From Labrenzia sp. 011 (GTDB lineage: Bacteria > Pseudomonadota > Alphaproteobacteria > Rhizobiales > Stappiaceae), in NCBI RefSeq assembly GCF_003075075.1, contig NZ_QCYM01000018.1, positions 26,113 through 90,112 on the forward strand: a stretch of DNA of 64,000 nt. The letters are read 5' to 3'. The notes below the pieces were generated by a model. It saw nothing but the letters and a program-made list of their open reading frames with translations, searched no databases and was not told the origin of the DNA. Position 1 is the first letter of the stretch. Each line of letters begins with the position of its first letter. Positions 9,536 through 17,826 of this stretch are shown one piece after another. Both the position numbers and the translations under genes were made by a program.

Positions 9536-9858
9536 TATTGAGCGGCCTTCTTTTTGGAGATTTTGAGCGGGTAGCCAGCGATCAGGCGGCGGACTTTCTT
9601 CGCCTGGAAGAACGTGGCCGGATGCAGCAGCAGGGACTCGCAATGCGGCTCTCGCCGGCGAAGCAGAATGATCCACGCGATGGCTGGCGGCGTCGTCAGG
9701 ACGACAAGCGCAAAGCCCGCCGCATTCCCGGCCAGAAACCCGCCAGTGGCAGCACACAGAAGTTCACCGATCATCACCAAGGCAGCATGGAGCGGGGGCA
9801 TGCCCAGGATCTTCATCGGCTCCTGAATGTGGAGTGCGATAGGGCTTTGCGCTTTCAT
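9535..9858 (-). CDS. virB3: VirB3/TrbD-like membrane protein
   Basis: The 107-aa protein contains two adjacent hydrophobic segments near residues 22-60 and the family-like 'PLHAALVMIGELLCAATGG'. VirB3 proteins normally sit between the pilin and VirB4, as here. ATG 9858 is chosen because a GAGGAGG Shine-Dalgarno lies about 9 nt upstream; a TTG at 9876 is the alternative. Confidence 0.83.
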   Translation of the reverse strand: MKAQSPIALHIQEPMKILGMPPLHAALVMIGELLCAATGGFLAGNAAGFALVVLTTPPAIAWIILLRRREPHCESLLLHPATFFQAKKVRRLIAGYPLKISKKKAAQ

Positions 9859-9872
9859 GGCTTCGCCCCTCC

Positions 9873-10211
9873 TCAAGCTGCCGAGAGAAGGGCGCGAAGC
9901 GCGGTCGGGCCGAAGATCACGAGCGCGCCGGCGCCGACGAGCTGAGCAAGCCGCATGATGTCGATGCGGCCGGTGACCATGGCCCAGATGCCGTAGATGA
10001 TGACGCCGACACCGATGACGGGCGCGGCAACACTGACCAAACCGCTTTCCAGGGATTGCAGCATGCTGGTCGCCGGCGCGGACCAGTCCTGTGCCATCGC
10101 CTGCGCCGGAAACAGCATCGAGGCGGATGCAATTGCTCTGATTGCAGCTTTATCAAAATCTACCTTAACGGGAGATCGTGGACAGAGTCCGAGTCTCTTC
10201 AGGATGTTCAT
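9873..10211 (-). CDS. virB2: VirB2/TrbC-like pilin subunit
   Basis: The 112-aa precursor has a long signal sequence cut near AMAQD, then two hydrophobic helices (about 55-78 and 84-108) joined by a short polar turn 'TGRIDIM'. That is the fold of TrbC/VirB2 pilins. 'PVIGVGVIIYGIWAMVTGR' is typical. The ATG at 10211 has AAGGGG about 9 nt upstream. It is the first mpf gene after traM. Confidence 0.85.
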   Translation of the reverse strand: MNILKRLGLCPRSPVKVDFDKAAIRAIASASMLFPAQAMAQDWSAPATSMLQSLESGLVSVAAPVIGVGVIIYGIWAMVTGRIDIMRLAQLVGAGALVIFGPTALRALLSAA

Positions 10212-10224
10212 TTTCAAAAACCCC

Positions 10225-10686
10225 TTATTTCAGGATGAGATAGAAGGTGGCGACTGCCAGCCAGTTGAAGGTGGCCAGCGCAGCGCAGGCCATGAAGTTC
10301 CAGCGGATCGAGCGGCGTATCTTGTCGCTCTCCACGGCGTGTTGTGCGACGGCGGAAATCACCGTCTGGATGCTGTCGTTGCCGAGAGAACCGGCAAGTT
10401 TCTGGATGGTCGAGGCAACGTCATCGACCTTGTGGTCGATAGCTTCATTCACCCCGGACACGTCGTTCTTGAATTGGAGAGAAACACGCTGGCGCTCGTC
10501 CTCGAGCAGGCTCTTGAGGCGGTCCCCGAAGGCGTTCAGGATCGCGACCACTGCCATTACCGGATCGTCCTTCTGGTAGGAAATCCCGGTTTCCCGATGG
10601 GCAACCTCAATTGCTTCATCGATCGTCATCTGTCTCCACTCTTCAGTGGAAACAGCATCGACCTTCTGAGCCGCGGCGGCGCTCAT
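10225..10686 (-). CDS. traM: TraM-like conjugal transfer protein
   Basis: The 153-aa protein has a soluble N-terminal helical region and one C-terminal membrane helix (about 128-150, MACAALATFNWLAVATFYLI). Position directly after the ParA-like traL, with overlapping start and stop (ATGA), and overall form match TraM of IncP plasmids. Function in that family is required for transfer but is poorly defined. The middle third is predicted helical and may form a coiled coil. Confidence 0.6.
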   Translation of the reverse strand: MSAAAAQKVDAVSTEEWRQMTIDEAIEVAHRETGISYQKDDPVMAVVAILNAFGDRLKSLLEDERQRVSLQFKNDVSGVNEAIDHKVDDVASTIQKLAGSLGNDSIQTVISAVAQHAVESDKIRRSIRWNFMACAALATFNWLAVATFYLILK

Positions 10687-11441
10687 TCGGCGGCCTCTTG
10701 CGTGGCTGTTTCAAGGAAAGCGGCACCGTCCAGGCGCTCAATCGCCTTGGTCCAGTAGATCTTGAGCCGCTGGCGGGCCATCACATTGAAGTCATTCGAC
10801 TGGATGGCTTCTTCGAAGGTCAGCTTCGCGCCCATCATGGCCCGGATGTCTTCGCCAAAGGTTCCAGGCTGGACTTTCGGATGGCACATCACTGCTGCAA
10901 TGCGCCCGGCGTTTTCCTGATAGAGTTTGCTGTCTTCAAAGCTTCGCCCATCGCTGGCAACCGGCCCGAAAAACTCGTTTAGCCAGACGACTACCGGCAC
11001 GTCCGGGAAATGGCCGAGAATGGCAAGCAGGCTATTAAATGTGTCATCGAGGGCCGCGCCACCACAAATCGGGCAATGGATGAAGACCCGGACATCAAAC
11101 CCTTGCAGCAACTCAAACGCATTATTTTCAGCCAGGTATGAACAGGTGGCAATGAAAGAAGACGTGCCGGTGTCGATGACAGTGTGCGTTTCCCCTTCGC
11201 TTTCGAAAATCCGCGTCATCAAGTGATCGAAAAGGCGCGGGTTGATGTCGTCACCGTCCATGATCGGGATCGGCACTGCTTTTAGCCCCTTGATGGCAGA
11301 AAGCGTCGGCGTAGTCGGATCGAGGTCGATTGCCTGGACGGTGTGATCTGCGTAACGCAGATATTGCACGAGCATCGAAGACGTGAGGCTCTTGCCTGCG
11401 CCGCCCTTGCCCTGCATGACAATATGAACGGTCTTCACCAC
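10683..11441 (-). CDS. traL: TraL-like ParA-family ATPase
   Basis: The 252-aa protein starts VHIVMQGKGGAGKSLTSSML, a deviant Walker A (KGGxGKS) of the ParA/MinD family, with a switch region DLDPTTPTLSAI. IncP TraL begins in nearly the same way (Q-GKGGxGKS). It is thought to support transfer, perhaps by placing the apparatus. GTG starts at 11441 or 11438 overlap the traK stop. Between traK and traM the order is the same as in RP4. Confidence 0.8.
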   Translation of the reverse strand: MVKTVHIVMQGKGGAGKSLTSSMLVQYLRYADHTVQAIDLDPTTPTLSAIKGLKAVPIPIMDGDDINPRLFDHLMTRIFESEGETHTVIDTGTSSFIATCSYLAENNAFELLQGFDVRVFIHCPICGGAALDDTFNSLLAILGHFPDVPVVVWLNEFFGPVASDGRSFEDSKLYQENAGRIAAVMCHPKVQPGTFGEDIRAMMGAKLTFEEAIQSNDFNVMARQRLKIYWTKAIERLDGAAFLETATQEAAE

Positions 11442-11779
11442 TGTTCCCTCACTGCATCAGAACCGGTCGGAACGGTAAACTTGCTGATTTCCGGGAGCGG
11501 TTTGCGGGTCTTACCCTGAGGCTTTGCAGGCTCTGGCAATGCCTTGTCATCCGGCTTACGAGCTGACCGCATGGTCGCGGTTTCCTCGGGAAAAGCCTCA
11601 CGATAGACATTGCAGAAGGTGGAATAGCCGATGGTGACGACACCTTCCTTATTGAGCCGCGTCCACAACTGCAAAAGGTTCGGGCATTCCTTCGCGGTTT
11701 CGGCGATTTTTTCTTTGTTGGATCTGAACTCAAGGCGCGATTGGCCCCTTGGCGCCCGTCGTGGTTTCACAGACGACAT
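11435..11779 (-). CDS. traK: TraK-like oriT-binding protein
   Basis: The 114-aa protein is basic at the N-terminus and contains 'LWTRLNKEGVVTIGYSTF', which resembles the TraK motif (IW..L...G.I..SY..F) of IncP plasmids, where TraK binds and bends oriT. The gene is the first of the transfer operon and starts about 470 bp from the nic-like site, as in RP4. Start 11779 (MSSVKPRR) is preferred over the longer frame from 11818. Identification rests on position plus this short motif. Confidence 0.65.
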   Translation of the reverse strand: MSSVKPRRAPRGQSRLEFRSNKEKIAETAKECPNLLQLWTRLNKEGVVTIGYSTFCNVYREAFPEETATMRSARKPDDKALPEPAKPQGKTRKPLPEISKFTVPTGSDAVREQW

Positions 11780-11984
11780 GCGATTACTACGCCCCGCGAA
11801 GCAGAGCGCCCTTCTCATATTGACTATTGAATGTGGATAAGATGCTGTATTGGTCGCACTGCAAACCGCGATTCACGTACGGCTACGCCGCATACGCGAC
11901 GCAAGAAATGCGACCAATACGAACAGGATGGTGAGTGTTGGTACCCCCTATGCGAGCATCAAAGGACTGTTTTGGTGTTCGCTA

Positions 11985-12024
11985 GGCTCGGACGATCTGA
12001 TCGCCAAAAAAGATCGTCCGAGCC
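11985..12024. repeat. Perfect 14-bp inverted repeat near oriT
   Basis: Arms GGCTCGGACGATCT (11985-11998) and its exact complement (12011-12024) flank a 12-nt loop. There is no T-run on either side, so it is unlikely to be a simple terminator. It lies between traK and the nic-like region, where accessory oriT proteins bind in IncP plasmids. Confidence 0.7.
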
Positions 12025-12154
12025 GCTAACAGGTCCATTTCTACAGCCTGCGATTCGCCTTGTATATACTTTTAAATACTTCTCACCGCGATTTTTCCAC
12101 ACTCATATTTTTGCGGTTAGCAAACCCTTAATGCCGCTGCGTATCAGCGGAAAC

Positions 12155-12260
12155 GTTGAGCACCTGTGCGAATAAGCCCGAGATTCAAATGAGTTCCGAA
12201 GGATCGACATGCGAAGCTCTCATTTAGAAAGTGCCTCACTTTCTCTATCTTGCCCTCATT
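12155..12260 (+). other. oriT: Origin of transfer (oriT), RP4/IncP-like, nic near 12252/12253
   Basis: Two blocks match what I recall of RP4 oriT: GTTGAGCACC followed by GTGCGAATAAG (12155-12176), and a nic-like CTATCTTGCCC (12245-12255; RP4 has CTATCCTGCCC). An 8-bp inverted repeat AGAAAGTG/CACTTTCT (12226-12244) ends exactly 8 nt before the predicted nick, the same spacing as the RP4 TraJ-site arm. traK lies on the expected side, so the transfer genes enter last and DNA from 12253 rightward enters first. The cognate relaxase is not in the window. Confidence 0.75.
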
Positions 12261-12718
12261 CTCTTAGGTTCGTTAATCCGCATAAACATGCAACAAAAGG
12301 CGTGATTGGTCTCTACTGTATTTAGTTGGCAATTGAAAGTCGGTACGAGAAAGTAATAGACTTTAAGAGAAACAATCCCTCAAGGTGACAAAAAAACACC
12401 CTTAAATGTGTGTGAGCGAGAAACTAGAAATCTTTATGTATCTGTTTTTATTATATTTTTAGAATTTATCAGCCGTTAAAAGGCTGCAAAAGGGGATAAC
12501 AGTAGAAAAAGTGCATAAATACTAGAAACGAGAACGCTCAAGACACCCGGTGTTAGGATATTGACAAACGCACGAATCTTGAATCGTGAACTTGGCGCGA
12601 GCTCAGCAAGGGGCATCGCGCCGCAATTCGAAAAACCGGACATGAACCCTTGGTTGAATCGACGGCGGGGAAAGGGAGGGTTTCGGAGCGCCACTTTTAG
12701 TCTGGCCAACGACGATAG
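12261..12718. other. AT-rich non-coding leading-region segment
   Basis: No convincing gene. The DNA is AT-rich (especially 12330-12480) compared with its surroundings. A 77-aa minus-strand frame (12476-12709) has no family features. Such AT-rich DNA just after nic may hold single-strand promoters or initiation sites, but I see no specific motif. Confidence 0.4.
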
Positions 12719-12958
12719 TCAGCGATCACTGCCAGGTGTCCGGTGATTGTTCATCGTGTCACGGTCGAGCGACAAACTTTCAAGTTGTTTGCTGTGGCAC
12801 CGGGAGCATCGGAAATAGGCCGCTGCAAGGCTGACCGGCAGATCCGCAATCAACTTGGTTGGAAAACATGCCGGCGGAAATTGTATCGAGCGTCCGCAAG
12901 AACGGCACTGCACAACGAGCCAGCGTCCGCTTTGTTTTATGTCTGCGATGGTTTCCAT
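12719..12958 (-). CDS. Small zinc-ribbon protein
   Basis: The protein of about 79 aa has two CxxC knuckles, QCRSCG and RCSRCHS, spaced about 33 residues apart with a hydrophobic middle. This pattern is common in small alphaproteobacterial zinc-ribbon proteins of unknown role. Start 12958 (METIADIKQ) is preferred; an in-frame ATG at 12973 would add five residues. It is the first gene after oriT, so it would be among the first to enter a recipient. Confidence 0.6.
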   Translation of the reverse strand: METIADIKQSGRWLVVQCRSCGRSIQFPPACFPTKLIADLPVSLAAAYFRCSRCHSKQLESLSLDRDTMNNHRTPGSDR

Positions 12959-12973
12959 ATTGATAGGGGCCAT

Positions 12974-13357
12974 TGTGCGGCGGGACTTTCGTTCTTGTTA
13001 TGTTCTAGACCTAAAAGCCGTTTCTGAAAACCGTCCGTGAACGCCCGCGCTATTAATTCGCTGCTCCTGCGTGCACGGATCTTTGAAACGCCACAACTTC
13101 AGGCGACTCGGTTCCGGGTTGAGCAGCCGGTCGGTCAGGCCCGCGCAGTCAGGCATTCGACAAACTGAGACCATGTCCCAAAAGCCGACATTCATTCGAA
13201 ATGCAGCAAATTCAACGGATGGCGGACAGCGGTCTTTCGCTGCGGTCGCAATAGATTCTTCGACCACCGCAAAAACGGACCTTGGAGATGTTCGACCTTT
13301 GACAGACAAGGGCTAATGCGCCCGTCCGAGCAGGCCAAGGCGGGTGAACAGATTGTG
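12974..13357. other. Intergenic region without a supported gene
   Basis: A 103-aa minus-strand frame covers most of it but shows no family features and has ordinary non-coding composition. I see no terminator or clear operator. Confidence 0.4.
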
Positions 13358-13864
13358 TCACTCTGTTAAGCGGCGCAGCCGCTTGTCGATCTCAGCAGGG
13401 GGCAGGAATACCGCATCATCCGCCCGCCAGACTTGCAGGGCGGAGATGAGAAGTTCGACCTCGCAGACTTCGGCGGCGTGCAGCTCGTCAATGATCCAGA
13501 GAACGCCATGAACGCGCACGGCCCGCGCCGTGGCCACCTTCCGCAAGAGATTGTCACCCGTGAGGAGGATTCCGTTCTCCTGGCAGGTTGTCGTGACAAG
13601 GGCGAAGCAGTCATTGGCCGACAGGCGGCTATGCTCGCGCTTCAGCGCAAATACCTGACTGACTTCTTCACTTGGCAGGTCATAGGTGACGAGGCCGCTG
13701 TCTTCGAGCATTCGCCACTCCTGCGCCGTGAAGTCGAGGAGTTCCTCCTCGCGGATCGGTAGGGGAACGATGAACCGATAGGGCAGCCGCAACAGGACAT
13801 GCAGCAACTCCCCCTTCTTCAGGTCGATCAGGCAGGAGGCATCATTGACGACAACACAGGTCAC
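13358..13864 (-). CDS. PIN-domain protein, likely toxin of the XRE-ImmA pair
   Basis: The 168-aa protein begins VTCVVVNDASCLIDLKKG, with the first PIN aspartate in NDAS, a later 'SANDCFALV' and 'LLTGDNLLRKVA' matching the conserved D residues of PIN RNases. The GTG start at 13864 overlaps the upstream stop (GTGA), so it is coupled to the XRE-ImmA gene. In known systems of this kind the PIN protein is the toxin and the HTH-ImmA protein the regulator or antitoxin. The longer frame inside the upstream gene is not used. Confidence 0.72.
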   Translation of the reverse strand: MTCVVVNDASCLIDLKKGELLHVLLRLPYRFIVPLPIREEELLDFTAQEWRMLEDSGLVTYDLPSEEVSQVFALKREHSRLSANDCFALVTTTCQENGILLTGDNLLRKVATARAVRVHGVLWIIDELHAAEVCEVELLISALQVWRADDAVFLPPAEIDKRLRRLTE

Positions 13865-14940
13865 TGGACACGCGGCCCCCTGATGTCGCGCTCGATAACG
13901 CTCAAAGGGAGGCCGAGCATCTGTGCCGCCCGCACAGGCGAAATCATCTCTTCGCCCAGAGCGCGCCAAACGAGGCGTTCGAAGCGCTGCGGCTTCTCGA
14001 AAGCCGCGAACCCCTCGCCGGGACCGATAGGCTGCGGTTCCTCGCGCCGCCAGCCGCGCGCATAGGTCTTGAAAGCATATTCCACGGCGCTTTTCGACAG
14101 GATGCCCACCTGGCCGAGGCGCACGAGCATCGCGGCGGCGGAGACGCCATAGGTGCGCTTGAGCCGCATGATCTCGATCCAGGTCATGCCGTGGCGGTTC
14201 TTACCCGCTTCCGCTTCGAGGTGTTCGCGCGGAATCAGGAACGCCCCCGCAAAGCGGTGCATGGAGGGTTCCTTCTTCAGCGCGGCATTGCCGGTTTCGA
14301 TGATGATGCGGTGCGCGAGCTCATGAGCGAGGTTGAAGCGCTTGCGCTCGACATTGGTGTGCCGCGAGACGACGATCACTTCAGTCGGCGCGCCTTCCGC
14401 CCGTTCGACATGACAAGCCAGCCCGTTGATCCGTTCGGGAAGGTCGGCTTCGATGACCTTGAGTCCCTTGTCTTCGAGCAGGGCGGTCATACTCGGGATC
14501 GGGTCGATCCCAAGCTTCCACTCCCGCCGCACTTCCCGCGCCTTGGCGTCGATGGCCTCCTCATCGGCGACCTGATCCACGCGCAGCGCGGCAAAGGGGT
14601 CTTCGGCGGCGTGCAGATCGAGGATGTCCTCGATGGCGAGATAATCTTCGAGTTTCTCGATCACGATGGCTTCGGCCATCGCCCGATCCTGCGCCGAGGC
14701 GGTCGAGTTCTTCCGCCACTCGACGCTTTCCAGGGCCTCGACCTGTCCGCCGAGCAGGAAGTCGAGCGACACGCCGAGCGCTTTGCCGAGGCCGACCAGC
14801 ACCGATGAGGACGGCATCATCTTGTCCGCCTCGTATTTGCTGATGGCCTGCGCTGACACGCTTGGGGTTACGCGCTCCGCGAGCGCTTGCATGGATAGAC
14901 CCGCCCGCTTGCGGGCAAGTCGCAGTCTTTGTCCGAACAT
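13861..14940 (-). CDS. XRE regulator fused to ImmA/IrrE metallopeptidase
   Basis: The 359-aa protein has an N-terminal XRE helix-turn-helix (residues 1-65, LRLARKRAGLSMQALAERV) and a COG2856-type peptidase with zinc motif HELAH at 206-210. The C-terminal 90 residues may be a substrate- or partner-binding region. Start 14940 has GGGAGAGGACC just upstream. Proteins of this type sense damage or ligands and relieve repression, or serve as antitoxin to the next gene. It is divergent from two small genes at 15048 and 15290. Confidence 0.82.
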   Translation of the reverse strand: MFGQRLRLARKRAGLSMQALAERVTPSVSAQAISKYEADKMMPSSSVLVGLGKALGVSLDFLLGGQVEALESVEWRKNSTASAQDRAMAEAIVIEKLEDYLAIEDILDLHAAEDPFAALRVDQVADEEAIDAKAREVRREWKLGIDPIPSMTALLEDKGLKVIEADLPERINGLACHVERAEGAPTEVIVVSRHTNVERKRFNLAHELAHRIIIETGNAALKKEPSMHRFAGAFLIPREHLEAEAGKNRHGMTWIEIMRLKRTYGVSAAAMLVRLGQVGILSKSAVEYAFKTYARGWRREEPQPIGPGEGFAAFEKPQRFERLVWRALGEEMISPVRAAQMLGLPLSVIERDIRGPRVQ

Positions 14941-15047
14941 GGTCCTCTCCCGGCGATTACTGTTTGGTTGATAAGCGCCATTATTTACTGTATATATAAA
15001 CACAAGGTTGGCGAATCGTCAACCGAAATCGACATATGAGGTTTGAA

Positions 15048-15272
15048 ATGTCTAAGAAAAATCAGCATGTTGTGCCGCATGAGAACGGTTGGGCAGTGAA
15101 AGGGGCGGGCAACGAGCGCGCGTCTTCCGTCCATGGCACACAGCGCGAGGCCATCGCGGCCGCGCGGGAATCCGCTATTCGCCAGGGCAGCGAGATGCTG
15201 ATCCACGGCGAGAACGGTCGCATCCGCGAGCGTAACACCTACGGCAACGATCCCTTCCCTCCGAAGGGCTGA
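15048..15272 (+). CDS. DUF2188-like small protein
   Basis: The 74-aa protein starts MSKKNQHVVPHENGWAVKG and continues with a 'GTQREAIAAARE' helix, the layout of DUF2188 (a small beta-beta-alpha protein, often plasmid-borne). Function is unknown. Start 15048 is preferred over 15036. A GGTTG/CAACC inverted pair lies in the shared promoter region with the XRE-ImmA gene. Confidence 0.6.
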   Translation: MSKKNQHVVPHENGWAVKGAGNERASSVHGTQREAIAAARESAIRQGSEMLIHGENGRIRERNTYGNDPFPPKG

Positions 15273-15289
15273 CACGAAAGGAAAAGCCA

Positions 15290-15499
15290 ATGGTTGGCAT
15301 CGAAATGCGGTTCAATGGCCGCAAGATCACGTCCGCATCGCAGCTTCAGCGAGAGCTGACGTGCAGCATGGAGAAGCAGCTCGAAGACAACCTGAAAAAG
15401 GCTGCCGGTCCCGGCGTGCGGATGAAGAAGACCCGCGATGGATACACCTTCGAGGGCTCGCCCGATCAGATTGAGCGCATGAAGAAGCGGCTGCGTTGA
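15290..15499 (+). CDS. Small hypothetical protein
   Basis: The 69-aa protein is basic and contains 'CSMEKQLEDNLKKAAG' and a C-terminal 'SPDQIERMKKRLR' helix. It follows the DUF2188-like gene by 18 nt with an AAAGGAAAAG ribosome site, so the two are likely one operon. No family recognised. Confidence 0.5.
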   Translation: MVGIEMRFNGRKITSASQLQRELTCSMEKQLEDNLKKAAGPGVRMKKTRDGYTFEGSPDQIERMKKRLR

Positions 15500-16051
15500 C
15501 GTGGCCGCTGAAGCCGCACATAACGTCTTCGCCTCCCCAACTGGATCGCCCCTCAGGGTGGTGATCATCAACTCCAGTCGCTGAACCGCCGCTCGTAGCG
15601 GGAGACAGGAGTTCTTTGTTTGCAGCCATTAACAGTATTGGTAATTCTGTTTACTCTCGGCACCGCCACACACCGACGATCGCGAAGTTGGAGCATTGAA
15701 TTCCCATCGCGAGCAGAACCTATGCCGGAGAAAGTTCTCACTACCGAACCTGATCCATCCGCTGGACTCGTCAAATGCCATGAACGTCCGCTAAACGGGC
15801 TGCTACTGTAGCGTCGCGCACCAAAGGCGAGTGGCAGGATTGGGCCGGAAGCGTCGACGCATTCAGGGCTGATGAATGTCAGCTAACCTCAAACGGAGCA
15901 CGCTAGGCGCCAGTCCGGTCCCAGCCCATTCGAGCCGTTTCATGACAGAGCGCTGCGCAGTCAGGCGGAACTGGCGGCCAGCCACTTTTCCTGCGCGGTC
16001 CGGGTGCGGCCGCTGCTGACAACGGGATAGTGGGATGGCCGCTCCGTGGAA
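15500..16051. other. Intergenic region without a supported gene
   Basis: Short frames on both strands show no family features. The composition and phrases such as 'gggccggaag' suggest decayed coding DNA, but nothing can be named. Confidence 0.4.
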
Positions 16052-16351
16052 TCAGAACCCCTGCAAAAGCGTATCGAGCGCGCGGGTGATCTCCGGAAAG
16101 CATTCGGCCAAATCACCAACGGGCTCGCTCAGTTGCTTTGCTGAAACCGCTGCCAGGAACTGCGTCACCATCACATAGGCCTCGCCGTCGATTGTGAAGA
16201 CCGGGTTCAAAAATCTCGCCGGTGTCGGCGCGTCGGACTTCGGCAAAAGCGGCACGACGACCCTGGTGTTCAGGGTGTCGAGAATGTCCGCCTGCACGTC
16301 CAGAACCAGCACATTGCCCGGTTCAAGCCGATAAAGATGGTTGCGCGCCAT
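16052..16351 (-). CDS. ccdB: CcdB-like gyrase toxin
   Basis: The 99-aa protein begins MARNHLYRLEPGNVLVLDVQ and ends with 'FPEITRALDTLLQGF'; the long middle 'NTRVVVPLLPKSDAP' is the CcdB core. CcdB poisons DNA gyrase. The gene's ATG overlaps the ccdA stop (TGATG), and the pair forms a post-segregational killing module. Length is close to F-plasmid CcdB (101 aa). Confidence 0.85.
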   Translation of the reverse strand: MARNHLYRLEPGNVLVLDVQADILDTLNTRVVVPLLPKSDAPTPARFLNPVFTIDGEAYVMVTQFLAAVSAKQLSEPVGDLAECFPEITRALDTLLQGF

Positions 16352-16584
16352 CAGAACAAGCGGTTCCTGGCAAGCGGCAATCCGTGGTTTTCGACAAAGT
16401 CGTTTGAGCTTTTCAGCGACGCCTGGTTTTCCTGCTTCCACTGATCCGCCATCGTTTTGGAAACCGCCGAACGGATCCCGTCCTCGGCCGCCTGGGAGAT
16501 GTTGATCCCGAGATCCTTGGCGGACCGAACGAGCACCGCGTCTATCGTCAGGTTCGTTGACTTGCGGGCAGATGATTGAGCCAT
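16351..16584 (-). CDS. ccdA: CcdA-like antitoxin
   Basis: The 77-aa protein has an N-terminal ribbon-helix-helix-like part (RKSTNLTIDAVLVRSAKDLGI) and a C-terminal 'WKQENQASLKSSNDFVENHG' tail typical of CcdA, which wraps the toxin. It neutralises CcdB and represses the operon. Confidence 0.82.
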   Translation of the reverse strand: MAQSSARKSTNLTIDAVLVRSAKDLGINISQAAEDGIRSAVSKTMADQWKQENQASLKSSNDFVENHGLPLARNRLF

Positions 16585-16617
16585 AGCGCCAACTCCGATG
16601 ATGTGGAAACCGATTTA

Positions 16618-16666
16618 AGATTAAGCTCTGAAGCGCGCGCGGTCAATGCGCGCATTTCATGCGCAT
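16618..16666 (-). promoter_or_regulatory. ccdAB promoter and operator
   Basis: On the minus strand TTGACC (16646-16641) and TAATCT (16623-16618) are 17 nt apart. A perfect inverted repeat ATGCGC-9 nt-GCGCAT (16646-16666) abuts the -35 box, the expected place for autoregulation by CcdA/CcdB. Confidence 0.6.
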
Positions 16667-16725
16667 AATGTTTATTATGGAATATTTTTTGACCAACTGG
16701 TTAAATTTGCTTTTGCAATGACAGC

Positions 16726-17151
16726 CTATCTCCGAAGAATGCGGACCGACTTGCGGGCCTTGATCGCTCTCACGAGCTCTGCTTGGACCTGCTTGGTAAA
16801 CCTGATGCTGAATGCGCCGATCCGGCCGCCCGGCTCAAAATAATATGAGCGCTCAGGCATGTCGGAATTAAACTCGTCGCAGATCACCCAAAGCCTCAAT
16901 TGTTCATCGAGCCCGGCGCGCTTTTTCTCGATTTGCGGCACTTCAACAAAGTGAGATCCGGTAACCGGTTCCTTGGTTGTGACCGGCACCAGGATCACTT
17001 CCGTCAGATTGTCTTGCTTGCGGTTGACGAGCGCCAGAGCACAGGGCCTGGCCTTCCGGCCTTCGGTTTCACCGTGGTCGGCTTGCCAGGCCCAAAGATA
17101 GGGATATTCCCAAATGTCTCCGACATTTGGACTGCCTTGCCGATCAGTCAT
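16726..17151 (-). CDS. PemK/MazF-like toxin
   Basis: The 141-aa protein starts 'VGDIWEYPYLWAWQ', followed by 'RPCALAL' and 'VILVPVTTKEP', in the order of PemK/MazF endoribonucleases (Gly-Asp entry, R-P-x-L strand, then T-x-P). It is longer than classic MazF (about 110). It follows a Phd/YefM-type antitoxin with an 8-nt overlap. Membership in PemK is inferred from these short motifs. Confidence 0.62.
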   Translation of the reverse strand: MTDRQGSPNVGDIWEYPYLWAWQADHGETEGRKARPCALALVNRKQDNLTEVILVPVTTKEPVTGSHFVEVPQIEKKRAGLDEQLRLWVICDEFNSDMPERSYYFEPGGRIGAFSIRFTKQVQAELVRAIKARKSVRILRR

Positions 17152-17386
17152 TCTTTATGCTGTCTTCCAAAGCGGAAAGCAGATCAGCAGCATCGGCATC
17201 GGACAACTCCGACACATGCACCGCCTTTCGGGTATCCTTCTTCTGCTGCAGGCGTTCGAATTCCTCAGCTGAAAGCATCACGAAGCGAGATTTTCCGTGC
17301 CGTTGAATAGCGACGGGCTCCTGCGCGGCGGCGGCAAGAACATCGCCGGTCTTGTTGGCCAGTTCGGTTGAGCTGAAGGCACGCAT
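17144..17386 (-). CDS. Phd/YefM-type antitoxin
   Basis: The 80-aa protein begins MRAFSSTELANKTGDVLAAA, then 'PVAIQRHGKSRFVMLSAEEFERL', the standard Phd/YefM fold. The C-terminal acidic tail would bind the toxin. It is the first gene of a two-gene operon. Confidence 0.82.
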   Translation of the reverse strand: MRAFSSTELANKTGDVLAAAAQEPVAIQRHGKSRFVMLSAEEFERLQQKKDTRKAVHVSELSDADAADLLSALEDSIKND

Positions 17387-17826
17387 GGCAGACTCCCATT
17401 GAGTTTAGACAAAATCACTATATTAGCTATTTTGGGTAAAATCAACATTTCCAGAGCCAAATAGGTGCCTTTCCAACCAAATCCTGCGGTTAAAGAAATG
17501 GGCCGAATGGCGCGGACAACGGACTGGCGGGTTTCTTGCTCAGCTTGGGCTTAGCCGACATTCGCCGGCCCAGGATGCGTTGGCAATTCCGGCCCTAAGC
17601 TGCCGTCAAGCGATGCCTGGATGAGTGGCCGCTATGCGCCCTCATCTCGGACGTTCGAGGCTTTGCGACGCCTGCCCGAAACCAGACAATATCAAAGCGC
17701 AGCAGATCGGCGCTTATCGGCGACGTGAGAATTTGCTCCTTGTCCGCAGGCACCAGACTTCTGCTTCGGCAGAAGGGAACCGACGTGCTAATTACCCTGC
17801 CGATTGTACCTAGCGTGACTAATTCG
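17387..17826. other. Intergenic region without a supported gene
   Basis: Nothing but short shadow frames. The first 60 bases hold the antitoxin promoter, which is AT-rich; the rest looks like decayed DNA. Confidence 0.4.

Noticed and set aside
12476..12709. 77-codon minus-strand frame next to oriT
   Set aside because: No ribosome site or domain; probably chance in non-coding DNA.
12998..13309. 103-codon minus-strand frame
   Set aside because: No family features, odd composition, no operon context.
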